DNA of 64,000 bases from Pseudomonas viridiflava (GTDB lineage Bacteria > Pseudomonadota > Gammaproteobacteria > Pseudomonadales > Pseudomonadaceae). The position numbers and the translations under genes were made by a program. Positions 48,024-56,752 of this stretch are shown one piece after another (the first letter of the stretch is position 1; each line of letters begins with the position of its first letter). Under the pieces are notes generated by a model that was given only the letters and a program-made list of their open reading frames with translations, had not been told where the DNA came from and did not search any database. The DNA lies in contig NZ_UTHA01000016.1 in the NCBI RefSeq assembly GCF_900582195.1, positions 94,886 to 158,885 on the forward strand, read 5' to 3'.

Positions 48024-49670
48024 ATGCGCGTACTGGTCAAAAATCCTCAGGACGATTTCCGCGTCAAAGCCTACGCCGGCACCAATGGGGTGCTGCTGGC
48101 CATGGATCTGGCCGAACCGCGGCGCAAGGGCTTGCTGGGATTTGCCATCGAAAAGCAGCAAGGCGCCAAGCCGTGGTTGTTCCTGTTCAACAGCCTGACA
48201 TTCCCTGGCAAGGCGCACACGTTTCCCCAGTTCCACGCCACACCGAGCGATATCGCACCCTTGCAGAAATTTCGCTGGGCCGATTACGCGGTCAATCCGG
48301 GCATGACCCTTCACTATCGCGTACATCTGGCTTACGGCACTGCGGATGCAGTGCAACTGGGCGAGTCGCTGGAGCTGACGATTACCTCCGATGACGGTCA
48401 GCCGAGCAATCAAAGCGTCATGTTCAATCGTGCTGTTGCCGCCAGTCAGGCGTTCCAGCGCAAGTTTCCGGAACTGGACGCACTGATCAGCGCCAACAAG
48501 CACATGCCCATCGAAGCCTGGCCCGACGCACCACGGCAATGGCTGGAAAACGGTCTGCTCGCACGCTTGCTCGGGTTTATCGCGCGTGCGCTCGATGACC
48601 AGTGGGCGCTTGATATCGCGATTTACGAGTATCAGTTGCAGGCGATCGTCGACGCGGTGAATGCGGCGTTCGCGCGGGGCGTGAAGGTGCGGGTGCTGTA
48701 TCACGCGCGGCCGGATGATGAAGACACCACCATCAACGAAGCGAGCCTGGCGGCACTGCCTCCCGCGAGCAAACGCGGGCGAGTCACCCACAACATCTTT
48801 CACAACAAATTCATGGTCCTCAGTCGCGTCAAAGCCAGTGGGGAGCAGCAGCCTGAAGCGGTTCTGTGTGGCAGCACCAATTTCACTGCCAACGGGGTCT
48901 ATCGGCAGGCCAACGTGGTGCATATGCTGGATGACGAAGCGATTGCCGCGAGTTATCTGCAGACGTTCGAGCAGATCTGGGCGCAGCCGGACGACGTCGG
49001 GGCAACACGTGACTGGATCACCGAACACAATCCGATGAATCCGCAGCAGCCACTGTTTGCCGGGTATTCACCGCGTACTGGCGGGGCCGATCTGCAAGAA
49101 TTCGTGCGGATCATCGGTGGGGCGAAAAAGGACGTATTGTTCGTCACGGCGTTCTCGTTGCCGGACGCGATCCTCAATGCCTTGCTGGGTCAGCCCCACG
49201 ACGACATTCTGCGCTATGGCCTGCAAAACACCGCCAGTCGCATTACCGGTTTCCATGCCGACCGCAGTGCCGAATTCGCCGCCACAGCATTGCTCAACAC
49301 CGGGCTGGAGGGCTGGCTGCGCGAGAACATGAAGGGCCAGAAAGGCAATTTGCTGGTGCACACCAAAGCCGTGGTTACCGACTTCACCACGGACACGCCA
49401 ACGATCATCAGCGGCAGTCACAACCTCAGCGCTTCGGCCAGCAATGGCAACGATGAAAACTACCTGATCATTCGCGGCGACACCGATCTGGCCGACCGCT
49501 ATGGTCTGGAATTGCTGCGGTTCTACGAGCATTACCGCTTTCGTTATTTCGCGAAGAAACTGGCGTTGAAGCAGGTGAGTCCATTGGTGGTGGATGATCG
49601 TTGGACCAACGATTACTACCTCGAAGGGGATTTGCGGCAGTTGTCCCGGCTGCGTTTTGCCGGACGTTGA
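48024..49670 (+). CDS. Phospholipase-D-like protein
   Basis: This 548-aa protein of the PLD superfamily has no clear signal peptide. Two HKD regions are visible: HNKFMVLS with GSTNFTANG (~260-300), where the usual Asp is Ser, and an intact HTKAVVTD with GSHNLSASASNGNDEN (~450-490). It probably cuts a phosphodiester bond in a phospholipid or nucleic acid. Residues 1-150 are a beta-rich N-terminal domain not assigned by me. The ATG at 48024 has AAGGAG upstream. It is monocistronic. Confidence 0.85.
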   Translation: MRVLVKNPQDDFRVKAYAGTNGVLLAMDLAEPRRKGLLGFAIEKQQGAKPWLFLFNSLTFPGKAHTFPQFHATPSDIAPLQKFRWADYAVNPGMTLHYRVHLAYGTADAVQLGESLELTITSDDGQPSNQSVMFNRAVAASQAFQRKFPELDALISANKHMPIEAWPDAPRQWLENGLLARLLGFIARALDDQWALDIAIYEYQLQAIVDAVNAAFARGVKVRVLYHARPDDEDTTINEASLAALPPASKRGRVTHNIFHNKFMVLSRVKASGEQQPEAVLCGSTNFTANGVYRQANVVHMLDDEAIAASYLQTFEQIWAQPDDVGATRDWITEHNPMNPQQPLFAGYSPRTGGADLQEFVRIIGGAKKDVLFVTAFSLPDAILNALLGQPHDDILRYGLQNTASRITGFHADRSAEFAATALLNTGLEGWLRENMKGQKGNLLVHTKAVVTDFTTDTPTIISGSHNLSASASNGNDENYLIIRGDTDLADRYGLELLRFYEHYRFRYFAKKLALKQVSPLVVDDRWTNDYYLEGDLRQLSRLRFAGR

Positions 49671-49980
49671 CACCGAACCTTCGCCGGTTCCTACAGGGTT
49701 ATCTGGAGAGCTGTTACAGATTTTGAAATGATTTGCCGCTGTAGGAAATGTTCCCAATGCCTGTACGCTCCAAGGCCATTTTTCATTCAGGATCTACATG
49801 AACACCCTCTCGGAGCCTCCCAGTTACCGCTTCCCCTCGCGCCATGCCGCGGTCTTGATGCACTCGCAACATCCAGTTTTCCGACATCCGACTATCGTTG
49901 CTAACGCGGCTCCAGAGCCTTTGCGTTGCGCTTTGCCGTGTCCGGCAGCCTGAATCAACCGAGAGAGATAGAGACGTTTT
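49671..49980 (+). other. 310-bp leader region with a possible 51-aa ORF
   Basis: Between the PLD-like gene and the TerC gene an ATG at 49798, with AGGAT upstream, opens a 51-codon frame ending at 49951-49953 (MNTLSEPPSYRFPSRHAAVL..., Pro/Ala/His-rich). It may be a leader peptide of the TerC gene or chance. I looked for a yybP-ykoY (manganese) riboswitch, common before TerC-type genes, and did not find its conserved blocks. Nothing else is seen. Confidence 0.35.
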
Positions 49981-51540
49981 ATGGAATGGTTAGCGGATCC
50001 CACGGCCTGGTTAGGCTTGTTGACTTTGATCGTGCTGGAACTGGTGCTGGGTATCGACAACCTGGTGTTCATCGCAATTCTGGCGGACAAACTGCCACCG
50101 CATCAGCGTGACCGTGCGCGGATTATCGGCCTGTCGCTGGCACTGATCATGCGCCTTGGCCTGTTGGCGAGTATTTCCTGGCTGGTGACCCTCACGCAGC
50201 CGTTGTTCGAGGTTTTTGGCAAGAGCTTCTCCGGCCGTGACCTGATCATGCTGTTCGGTGGTGTGTTCCTGCTGTTCAAGGCCACCATGGAATTGCACGA
50301 GCGCCTTGAAGGCCACATCGGTGAGCGCACGACCAACGCCGCTTATGCCTTGTTCTGGCCGATCGTGGCGCAGATCGTTGTGCTCGATGCAGTGTTCTCC
50401 CTCGATGCGGTGATCACTGCCGTCGGCATGGTCGATGAGCTGGCGGTGATGATGATCGCGGTGATCATCTCGATCGGCCTGATGATCGTCGCCAGCAAGC
50501 CGCTGACGCGCTTCGTCAACGCGCACCCGACGGTGATCATGCTGTGTCTGGGCTTTTTGATGATGATCGGTTTTGCCCTGACGGCCGAAGGTCTGGGCTT
50601 CCACATTCCGAAAGGCTATCTGTATGCCGCCATCGGTTTCTCGATTCTGATCGAGGTGTTCAACCAGATCGCCCGGGCTCGGCGCAAGCGCTCGATGCAG
50701 GGGCTGCGGCCGATACGCGAGCGTACGGCGCACGCGGTGATGCGCCTGCTGGGTGGACGCAAACTGGCGGCGGAAGAGGTTGGCGAGGAGATCTCCGACC
50801 TGCTCGACGATGGTGACGCGCCAAGCGCGGAACTGTTCGACCGTCGTGAACGGGTGATGATCAGCGGCGTACTGCAACTGGCCGAGCGCCCGATTCGCGG
50901 GCTGATGACCGTGCGCGCCGATGTCGACACGATTGATCTGGCCGATGATCGCGAGGCGATTCGTACCCGCTTGATGCACTCGTCCTACTCGCGTCTGCCA
51001 TTGATTCGCAACGGTGCGGTGGATGAACCCTTGGGCTTTGTGCACAAGAAGGAACTGCTCAAGGAATACCTGGCGGGTTCTGAGCCGAATCTGGAGCACC
51101 TGGCGCGCAAAACCATCAATTTGCTCGACAGCTATTCGATCCTGAATGCGCTGGAGCAGATGCGCGCTGCGTCGACGCACATTGCTTTTGTGGTCAACGA
51201 ATTCGGTGATTTTGTCGGCGTGTTGACCATGACCGACATCCTTGAGTCGATTGCCGGTGAGCTGCCGGATGCCAGCGAAATCGAAGGCCCGGATGTGGTC
51301 GAGGAGCAGGGCGGGTTTATCGTCAGCGGTGCGTTGAACCTGGCGCGTGTGCGACAACGCACCGGATTTGGTGCGCAGCCGACCGAGGATTATCAGACCA
51401 TGGCCGGATTGGTGATGAGCCTGCTGGATCGATTGCCCGTGATCGGTGACCGTCTGGAGCTGGAGGGCTGGCAGATGACGGTCAAAGCGGTGGAAGAGCG
51501 GCGGGTGACGCGGGTGTTGTTGGTGCGTGCTGCCGCGTAA
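49981..51540 (+). CDS. TerC-family membrane protein with CBS and CorC/HlyC domains
   Basis: This is a 519-aa protein. The N-terminal ~245 residues carry about seven transmembrane helices of the TerC/YoaE type ([42 protein letters not shown] with the acidic residues that bind metal). A CBS pair follows (~300-425), then a CorC/HlyC-like C-terminal domain (~440-515, ending [17 protein letters not shown]). It is probably an inner-membrane metal-ion transporter or protector (manganese or tellurite context in the family). The start ATG at 49981 is preceded by GAGAGA. Confidence 0.92.
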   Translation: MEWLADPTAWLGLLTLIVLELVLGIDNLVFIAILADKLPPHQRDRARIIGLSLALIMRLGLLASISWLVTLTQPLFEVFGKSFSGRDLIMLFGGVFLLFKATMELHERLEGHIGERTTNAAYALFWPIVAQIVVLDAVFSLDAVITAVGMVDELAVMMIAVIISIGLMIVASKPLTRFVNAHPTVIMLCLGFLMMIGFALTAEGLGFHIPKGYLYAAIGFSILIEVFNQIARARRKRSMQGLRPIRERTAHAVMRLLGGRKLAAEEVGEEISDLLDDGDAPSAELFDRRERVMISGVLQLAERPIRGLMTVRADVDTIDLADDREAIRTRLMHSSYSRLPLIRNGAVDEPLGFVHKKELLKEYLAGSEPNLEHLARKTINLLDSYSILNALEQMRAASTHIAFVVNEFGDFVGVLTMTDILESIAGELPDASEIEGPDVVEEQGGFIVSGALNLARVRQRTGFGAQPTEDYQTMAGLVMSLLDRLPVIGDRLELEGWQMTVKAVEERRVTRVLLVRAAA

Positions 51541-51571
51541 TACTTGAGTTCTCTGTCGACTGCACTGGCCT

Positions 51572-51637
51572 CTTCGCGAGCAGGCCCGCTCCCACACTGG
51601 AACGCGTTTCAAATGTGGGAGCGAGCCTGCTCGCGAA
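51572..51637. repeat. REP doublet upstream of the toxin-antitoxin pair
   Basis: Inverted arms TTCGCGAGCAGGCCCGCTCC and GGAGCGAGCCTGCTCGCGAA are separated by about 24 bp. The 295-bp gap from 51541 to 51835 holds this element and the operator-like repeats, with no other gene. Confidence 0.88.
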
Positions 51638-51801
51638 TGCTTGGGTTCAGGCACCGCAGTATTCACTGAGGAAAAGTGTGGCGATCCTTCCTGTTCCCAC
51701 CCAAGTGCGAGAAACGTCTGACGGACAACGCAGAAACGTCGCTGGAAATCACGTGGTATCGTCAAATGGATCGAAGTTAAGAGCTTCGAGGGTGCTATTT
51801 T

Positions 51802-51833
51802 AGGTGCTACTAAAAGTACTTCAGGAAGCACCT
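51802..51833 (+). promoter_or_regulatory. Candidate operator of the Phd/RelE-type pair
   Basis: The inverted repeat AGGTGCT-N18-AGCACCT, plus a further GGTGCTATTTT just upstream, lies directly before the antitoxin start and overlaps its AGGAA ribosome site. Antitoxins of this class repress their own promoters at such repeats. Confidence 0.55.
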
Positions 51834-51835
51834 TA

Positions 51836-52084
51836 ATGGCACACATCGTTCTTTCCCACGTAGTTGCGAGTATTTCCGAATTGAAAAAAAATCCGATGGG
51901 CACCGTAGCTGCTGGTGGTGGACGCTCTGTAGCGATTCTCAACCGAAATGAACCAGCGTTTTATTGCGTACCTGCCAAAGAGTACGAGGCAATGATGACG
52001 CGCCTTGATGATCTGGAGTTGATCGCGCTTTGCAAGGAGCGAGAAAACGACCCCACCATCAAGGTCTCAATAGATGACCTATGA
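51836..52084 (+). CDS. Phd/YefM-type antitoxin
   Basis: This 82-aa protein has the Phd/YefM fold: VLSHVVASISELKKNPMGTVAAGGGRSVAILNRNEPAFYCVPAKEYEAMM forms the DNA-binding and dimer domain. The C-terminal tail (LIALCKERENDPTIKVSIDDL) is the toxin-binding helix. It overlaps the next gene by 11 bp and probably autoregulates through the repeats upstream. Confidence 0.9.
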   Translation: MAHIVLSHVVASISELKKNPMGTVAAGGGRSVAILNRNEPAFYCVPAKEYEAMMTRLDDLELIALCKERENDPTIKVSIDDL

Positions 52085-52355
52085 GCTGGAATTTTCTGAA
52101 AAGGCCTGGAGAGAATGGGAGAAGCTGGGCGCAGGTCTACGAGATCAGTTCAAGAAGAAACTAGCCGAGCGGCTGCTTAATCCACATGTACCGGCGGATC
52201 GGCTCAAAGGCCTGGGTAACGCATACAAAATAAAGCTGCGAAGCGCCGGATATCGCTTGGTGTATCGCGTCAAGGATGAAGTACTGGTTGTCACGGTGAT
52301 AGCCGTAGGCAAACGAGAGCGAAGCCAAATATATACAGAGGCTGCCAAGCGTTGA
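52074..52355 (+). CDS. RelE/ParE-family toxin
   Basis: This 93-aa protein (MTYELEFSEKAWREWEKLGAGLRDQFKKKLAERLLNP, LKGLGNAYKIKLRSAGYRLVYRVKDEVLVVTVIAVGKRER) has the RelE fold with the basic residues typical of the mRNA-cleaving subgroup (Lys/Arg in KIKLRSAGYRLVY). It would act on translating ribosomes. It is translated with the antitoxin through overlapping frames. Confidence 0.92.
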   Translation: MTYELEFSEKAWREWEKLGAGLRDQFKKKLAERLLNPHVPADRLKGLGNAYKIKLRSAGYRLVYRVKDEVLVVTVIAVGKRERSQIYTEAAKR

Positions 52356-52383
52356 AATACGTGCTTCGGAATCTTCAGCCTGT

Positions 52384-52815
52384 TCAGCACTGACTCCGCA
52401 GACGCGCACGTGCAACGGTGCGCAAAGTGCGAAATGTCTGACGCAGCCAACGCAAATCATGCGTTTGTTTGCGGACGGCAACGGGCGCTTTGGTCTTGCC
52501 TATATGCTCGGCGAAATCCCGGGCGAGGGTTTCTTCGGTGCCGATGCCTTTGAGTTTTTTCACCAGTCTGCCGTTCTTGTAAAACAGCACAGTGGGCGTG
52601 CCGGTGACCAGCGGATGGCGCGGGGACTCGCTGGTGTTGAGCATGTAGATATTGGCGCGATGCCGGTACGGCTCGGCCGTCTGGCGAAAGATCGGCCCGG
52701 CCCATTCGCAGGCGGGGCAATGTTCGTTAGCGAAATACAGAATCACCGGGCGCCAGGTTTTCAGGGCTTTGCGATAGGTGGGGGGCAACGTGGCGAGAGG
52801 GATATTCGCGCTCAT
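52384..52815 (-). CDS. Thioredoxin-family protein
   Basis: This 143-aa protein starts at the ATG at 52815, with AAGGAG upstream. It carries a thioredoxin fold with redox motif CPAC (YFANEHCPACEWAGPIF) and the cis-Pro region TGTPTVLFYKNGRLVKKLKG. The C-terminal ~35 residues are basic (DLRWLRQTFRTLRTVARARLRSQC) and unusual for thioredoxin. The CPAC motif differs from CGPC, so its redox potential and partner may differ. It is convergent with the toxin gene, with no clear terminator between. Confidence 0.85.
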   Translation of the reverse strand: MSANIPLATLPPTYRKALKTWRPVILYFANEHCPACEWAGPIFRQTAEPYRHRANIYMLNTSESPRHPLVTGTPTVLFYKNGRLVKKLKGIGTEETLARDFAEHIGKTKAPVAVRKQTHDLRWLRQTFRTLRTVARARLRSQC

Positions 52816-53071
52816 GAGAATCTCCTTTTCAGTTGTCGCTGTTTCGCTAAACGGTAATCCAGCGCGCTTCGCACGCCTACTGTCAGAGTTGACAGGTGTC
52901 ACGCGCATTGTTTTGTGTCATGCGCCCCGCAATGTGGCGCGAATACCCGGCGTGTGTAGCCAACGGTAGCGAGTCTTTCATGGCGTCTCTGGTAACAGCG
53001 TCATTATCTTTTTCTGCATCTCTTTGATTTCGAAAACTTTTAATTCCACTGAAGATTCTCCAACAATCCTG

Positions 53072-53087
53072 TGGCACACTTTCTGCT
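53072..53087 (+). promoter_or_regulatory. Sigma-54 promoter (-24/-12)
   Basis: TGGCACACTTTCTGCT matches the -24 GG and -12 GC elements with exact 10-bp spacing between GG and GC. It lies 67 bp before the binding-protein ATG. It implies RpoN and an enhancer-binding activator, such as NtrC, typical of nitrogen-source uptake. Confidence 0.75.
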
Positions 53088-53112
53088 GTCTATTCCGTAG
53101 TAATAAACCGTG

Positions 53113-53128
53113 TTCCGGTATAGCGGAA
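53113..53128 (+). promoter_or_regulatory. Candidate operator (TTCCG-N6-CGGAA)
   Basis: The perfect inverted repeat TTCCG-N6-CGGAA lies between the sigma-54 promoter and the ATG, with another ATTCCG at 53091-53096. Its position suits repression. The IclR protein encoded at 56753 is a natural candidate to bind it, by inference only. Confidence 0.5.
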
Positions 53129-53153
53129 TAAACACCATTCTGGAGTGCTTGCC

Positions 53154-54002
53154 ATGCATCGCCGTCCTTCGTTGTTCAAAGCATGTGTTTTTGTTCTTGC
53201 GGCTTCGTCCGCTGTCATGGGTATGGCCCAGGCAGCCGACAGCAAGCTCGACAGTGTTCTGGCCCGTGGCAAGTTGATTGTGGGCACCGGCAGCACCAAT
53301 GCGCCGTGGCACTTTCAGGGTGCGGACGGCAAGTTGCAGGGCTTCGATATCGACATTGCGCGGATCGTCGCCAAAGGCCTGTTCAACGACCCGACCAAGG
53401 TCGAGTTCGTGGTGCAGTCGTCTGATGCGCGGATTCCCAATCTGCTCACCGACAAGGTCGACATGAGTTGCCAGTTCATCACTGTCACCGCCAGCCGTGC
53501 GCAGCAGGTGGCGTTTACCCTGCCGTACTACCGCGAAGGCGTTGGCCTGCTGCTGCCGAACAACAGCAAGTACAAGGAAATCGAAGACCTGCAAGCCGCC
53601 GGCGACAGCGTCACCGTGGCGGTGCTGCAAAACGTCTATGCCGAAGAACTGGTGCATCAGGCCCTGCCCAAAGCCAAGGTCGATCAGTACGACAGCGTCG
53701 ACCTGATGTATCAGGCCGTGAACTCCGGCCGCGCCGATGCCGCCGCCACCGACCAGTCCTCGGTCAAATACCTGATGGTGCAGAACCCCGGCCGCTACCG
53801 CAGCCCAAGCTATGCGTGGAGCCCGCAGACCTACGCGTGCGCAGTTAAACGCGGCGATCAGGACTGGCTGAACTTCGTCAACACCGCATTGCATGAAGCC
53901 ATGACCGGCGTTGAATTCCCGACCTACGCGGCGTCGTTCAAACAATGGTTCGGTGTTGATCTGCCGTCGCCCGCCATCGGTTTCCCAGTCGAATTCAAAT
54001 GA
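53154..54002 (+). CDS. ABC transporter substrate-binding protein (amino-acid/amino-sugar-acid type)
   Basis: This 282-aa protein starts at the ATG at 53154 (TGGAG 8 bases upstream). A signal peptide (LFKACVFVLAASSAVMGMAQA, cut after AQA) precedes a type 2 periplasmic fold: LARGKLIVGTGSTNAPWHFQGADGKLQGFDIDIARIVAKGLF and SCQFITVTASRAQQVAFTLPYY. It belongs to the polar amino-acid family. With the permeases and ATPase that follow it forms a complete importer. The neighbours point to a 2-amino acid or 2-amino sugar acid as ligand. Confidence 0.93.
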   Translation: MHRRPSLFKACVFVLAASSAVMGMAQAADSKLDSVLARGKLIVGTGSTNAPWHFQGADGKLQGFDIDIARIVAKGLFNDPTKVEFVVQSSDARIPNLLTDKVDMSCQFITVTASRAQQVAFTLPYYREGVGLLLPNNSKYKEIEDLQAAGDSVTVAVLQNVYAEELVHQALPKAKVDQYDSVDLMYQAVNSGRADAAATDQSSVKYLMVQNPGRYRSPSYAWSPQTYACAVKRGDQDWLNFVNTALHEAMTGVEFPTYAASFKQWFGVDLPSPAIGFPVEFK

Positions 54003-54053
54003 TCCCGTGAGAGTGGGGCGATGCCCGTCGCCCCGCTTAAGGTACTGCTGACC

Positions 54054-54716
54054 ATGAACTATCAGTTGAACTTTGCCGCCGTATGGCGCGATTTCGACAC
54101 TTTGCTGGCGGGGCTCGGTCTGGGGCTTGAACTGGCGTTGGTGTCGATCGCCATCGGCTGCGTGATCGGCCTGCTGATGGCGTTTGCCTTGCTTTCGAAG
54201 CATCGCGCCTTGCGGGTGCTGGCCTCGGTGTACGTCACGGTGGTGCGTAACACGCCGATTCTGGTGTTGATTCTGTTGATCTACTTTGCCTTGCCGAGTC
54301 TCGGCATTCGGCTGGACAAGATTCCCTCGTTCATCATCACCCTGTCGCTGTATGCCGGGGCGTACCTGACCGAAGTCTTCCGTGGCGGTTTGCTGAGCAT
54401 TCCAAAAGGACAGCGTGAGGCCGGGCTGGCCATCGGTCTCGGCGAATGGCAGGTCAAGGCTTACGTCACTGTTCCGGTGATGCTGCGCAATGTGTTGCCA
54501 GCACTGTCGAACAACTTCATTTCGCTGTTCAAGGACACCTCGCTGGCCGCCGCGATTGCGGTGCCGGAGCTGACCTATTACGCGCGCAAGATCAACGTCG
54601 AAAGCTACCGGGTGATTGAAACCTGGCTGGTGACCACGGCGTTGTATGTCGCGGCCTGTTACCTCATTGCCATGCTGCTGCGTTACCTCGAGCAGCGTCT
54701 GGCGATCCGCCGATAG
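54054..54716 (+). CDS. ABC transporter permease 1 (HisM-type)
   Basis: This 220-aa permease has about five transmembrane helices. The binding-protein-dependent EAA loop is GQREAGLAIGLGEWQVKAYVTVPVMLRNVLPAL, which contacts the ATPase. I prefer MNYQLNFAAVWRDFDTLL at 54054; an in-frame ATG at 54021 with GTGGGG before it would add 11 residues. It pairs with permease 2 to form the membrane channel. Confidence 0.92.
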   Translation: MNYQLNFAAVWRDFDTLLAGLGLGLELALVSIAIGCVIGLLMAFALLSKHRALRVLASVYVTVVRNTPILVLILLIYFALPSLGIRLDKIPSFIITLSLYAGAYLTEVFRGGLLSIPKGQREAGLAIGLGEWQVKAYVTVPVMLRNVLPALSNNFISLFKDTSLAAAIAVPELTYYARKINVESYRVIETWLVTTALYVAACYLIAMLLRYLEQRLAIRR

Positions 54717-54725
54717 GAGGCTGCG

Positions 54726-55388
54726 ATGTACGAATCTCCCAGTTGGTTGCATGAATTGTGGGTGGCGCGCGAACCGCTGTGGCAGGGCTTTCTGACCAGT
54801 GTGCAAGTGTCGGCGCTGGCGATTCTGCTCGGCACGATGCTTGGCGTGGTTGCCGGCCTGGTGCTGACCTACGGCAAGTTCTGGATGCGCGCACCATTTC
54901 GTTTCTACGTCGACCTGATTCGCGGCACGCCGGTGTTTGTGCTGGTGCTGGCCTGCTTCTATATGGCGCCGGCGCTTGGCTGGCAGATCAGCGCATTTCA
55001 GGCCGGGGCCTTGGGCCTGACGCTGTTTTGCGGTTCCCACGTCGCCGAAATCGTTCGCGGTGCGCTGCAAGCGTTGCCGCGCGGGCAGATGGAGGCGAGC
55101 AAAGCCATCGGCCTGACGTTCTATCAGTCCCTTGGCTACGTATTGTTGCCTCAGGCGCTGCGGCAGATCCTGCCGACCTGGGTCAACTCGTCCACCGAAA
55201 TCGTCAAGGCTTCGACCTTGCTCTCGGTGATCGGCGTCGCCGAACTGCTGCTCAGCACGCAACAGATCATCGCCCGGAACTTCATGACCCTGGAGTTCTA
55301 CCTGTTCGCCGGTTTTCTGTTCTTCGTCATCAACTACGGCATCGAATTACTCGGCCGGCACATTGAAAAGCGGGTGGCCCTGCCATGA
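54726..55388 (+). CDS. ABC transporter permease 2 (HisQ-type)
   Basis: This 220-aa permease starts at the ATG at 54726 with TAGGAGG upstream. It has about five helices and the EAA loop [37 protein letters not shown]. The stop overlaps the ATPase start (ATGA). It is the heterodimer partner of permease 1. Confidence 0.93.
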   Translation: MYESPSWLHELWVAREPLWQGFLTSVQVSALAILLGTMLGVVAGLVLTYGKFWMRAPFRFYVDLIRGTPVFVLVLACFYMAPALGWQISAFQAGALGLTLFCGSHVAEIVRGALQALPRGQMEASKAIGLTFYQSLGYVLLPQALRQILPTWVNSSTEIVKASTLLSVIGVAELLLSTQQIIARNFMTLEFYLFAGFLFFVINYGIELLGRHIEKRVALP

Positions 55389-56176
55389 CTCAAGCTCAAG
55401 TTTCCTCACAGCCTCAGGCGTTGCTGGACATCCGTGGTCTGCACAAACAGTACGGCGCAGTCGAAGTGCTCAAGGGTGTCGACCTGAGCATGCAGCGCGG
55501 CAACGTGGTGACGCTGATCGGCTCCAGCGGTTCGGGCAAGACCACGCTGCTGCGTTGCGTGAACATGCTCGAAGAATTCCAGGGCGGGCAGATCCTGCTC
55601 GACGGTGAATCCATCGGTTACGACGAGGTCAACGGCAAGCGTGTGCGTCACGCGGAAAAAGTCATCGCCCGCCATCGCGCGATGACCGGGATGGCGTTCC
55701 AGCAGTTCAACCTGTTCCCGCATTTGACCGCGTTGCAGAACGTCACCCTGGGCCTGCTCAAGGTGAAGAAGATGCACAAGGACGAAGCTGTCGTCCTCGC
55801 GGAAAAATGGCTGGAACGCGTTGGCCTGCTGGAGCGACGCAATCACTTTCCCGGTCAGTTGTCCGGTGGTCAGCAACAGCGCGTGGCGATTGCCCGGGCG
55901 ATTGCGATGAACCCGAGTTTGATGCTGTTCGATGAGGTCACCTCGGCCCTCGATCCGGAACTGGTCGGCGAAGTGCTCAACGTGATCAAGGGCCTGGCCG
56001 AGGACGGCATGACCATGCTGCTGGTGACCCACGAGATGCGTTTTGCCTTCGAGGTCTCGGACAAGATCGTTTTCATGAATCAGGGGCGGATCGAAGAGCA
56101 GGGGCCTCCCAAGGAGCTGTTCGAACGCCCGCAATCGCCGCGTCTGGCTGAGTTTCTGAAAAGTACGCGGTTTTAA
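55385..56176 (+). CDS. ABC transporter ATP-binding protein (polar amino-acid type)
   Basis: This 263-aa ATPase has Walker [14 protein letters not shown] (~44), the Q-loop [19 protein letters not shown], signature [16 protein letters not shown], Walker [21 protein letters not shown], and the H-loop VTHEMRFA. The family text ([17 protein letters not shown]) is that of GlnQ/HisP-like ATPases for amino acids. It is coupled to permease 2. Confidence 0.95.
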   Translation: MTQAQVSSQPQALLDIRGLHKQYGAVEVLKGVDLSMQRGNVVTLIGSSGSGKTTLLRCVNMLEEFQGGQILLDGESIGYDEVNGKRVRHAEKVIARHRAMTGMAFQQFNLFPHLTALQNVTLGLLKVKKMHKDEAVVLAEKWLERVGLLERRNHFPGQLSGGQQQRVAIARAIAMNPSLMLFDEVTSALDPELVGEVLNVIKGLAEDGMTMLLVTHEMRFAFEVSDKIVFMNQGRIEEQGPPKELFERPQSPRLAEFLKSTRF

Positions 56177-56205
56177 CTTTCGTTTGGTAATCAGGAGAAG
56201 TACCC

Positions 56206-56595
56206 ATGAGCATTACGCGTTACGGCACCGGCAGCACCGCCGCGGGTGGCCAGCCACGGCCATTCGCCCGCGCCGTTGAAGCGGATGGCTGGCTGCACGT
56301 GTCCGGCCAGGTACCGGCGGTGGATGGTGAGATCATTGTCGGCGGCATCGTCGAGCAGACTCACCAGACCATGAAGAACCTGATCGCGATTCTCGAAGAG
56401 GCCGGTTATGGCCTGGAAGATGTCGTGCGTGCCGGGGTGTGGCTGGATGATCCTCGGGATTTCAGCAGTTTTAACAAGGTTTTCGGCGAATATTTCAAGC
56501 CTGAGCACGCACCGGCGCGGGCCTGTGTGCAGGCGAGCATGATGGTTGATTGCAAGGTCGAGATCGACTGCATCGCCTACAAGAAGAAACCCTGA
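56206..56595 (+). CDS. RidA-family imine/enamine deaminase
   Basis: This 129-aa YjgF/RidA protein has DGWLHVSGQVPAVDGEIIVGGIVEQTHQTMKNLIAILEEAGYGLEDVVRAGVWL and the conserved arginine in ARACVQASMMV. RidA hydrolyses reactive imines or enamines released by PLP-dependent dehydratases. Its place in this operon, with a PLP-type deaminase downstream, suggests it handles that enzyme's intermediate. It lies 29 bp after the ATPase. Confidence 0.92.
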   Translation: MSITRYGTGSTAAGGQPRPFARAVEADGWLHVSGQVPAVDGEIIVGGIVEQTHQTMKNLIAILEEAGYGLEDVVRAGVWLDDPRDFSSFNKVFGEYFKPEHAPARACVQASMMVDCKVEIDCIAYKKKP

Positions 56596-56605
56596 CCAAT
56601 ACGCG

Positions 56606-56711
56606 GATCGTTCCCACGCTCTGCGTGGGAATGCCTCTCGGAACGCTCCGCGTTCCAAGGGACGCAGAGCGTCCCGGGCTGCATTCCCACGCGGAGCATG
56701 GGAACGATCAT
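56606..56711. repeat. REP cluster between ridA-like gene and IclR gene
   Basis: Inverted copies of GATCGTTCCCACGCTCTGCG and its mirror (GCGGAGCATGGGAACGATC), with inner GGAACGCTCCGCGTTCC and GGGACGCAGAGCGTCCC palindromes, form one long cruciform-like block. It separates the transporter/RidA transcript from the IclR gene. Confidence 0.88.
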
Positions 56712-56752
56712 TAGCGGTAAACTCCCGGCGACTTTGAATGGGAACCACTGAA

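Larger units (their letters stand above)
52816..53153. other. Regulatory gap of about 340 bp before the ABC transporter
   Basis: No gene is seen. The half near the thioredoxin gene carries its divergent leader. The half near 53070-53150 holds the sigma-54-type promoter and an inverted repeat, both listed separately. AT content rises at 53005-53045 (TTATCTTTTTCTGC, GAAAACTTTTAATTCC), a possible activator or IHF region. Confidence 0.5.

Noticed and set aside
49690..49980. yybP-ykoY manganese riboswitch before the TerC gene
   Set aside because: I looked for its conserved GGGGAGUA and paired blocks and did not find them.
50011..51942. 643-aa minus-strand frame opposite the TerC gene
   Set aside because: Its low-complexity His/Gln-rich text is typical of antisense frames, and it runs through a REP element.
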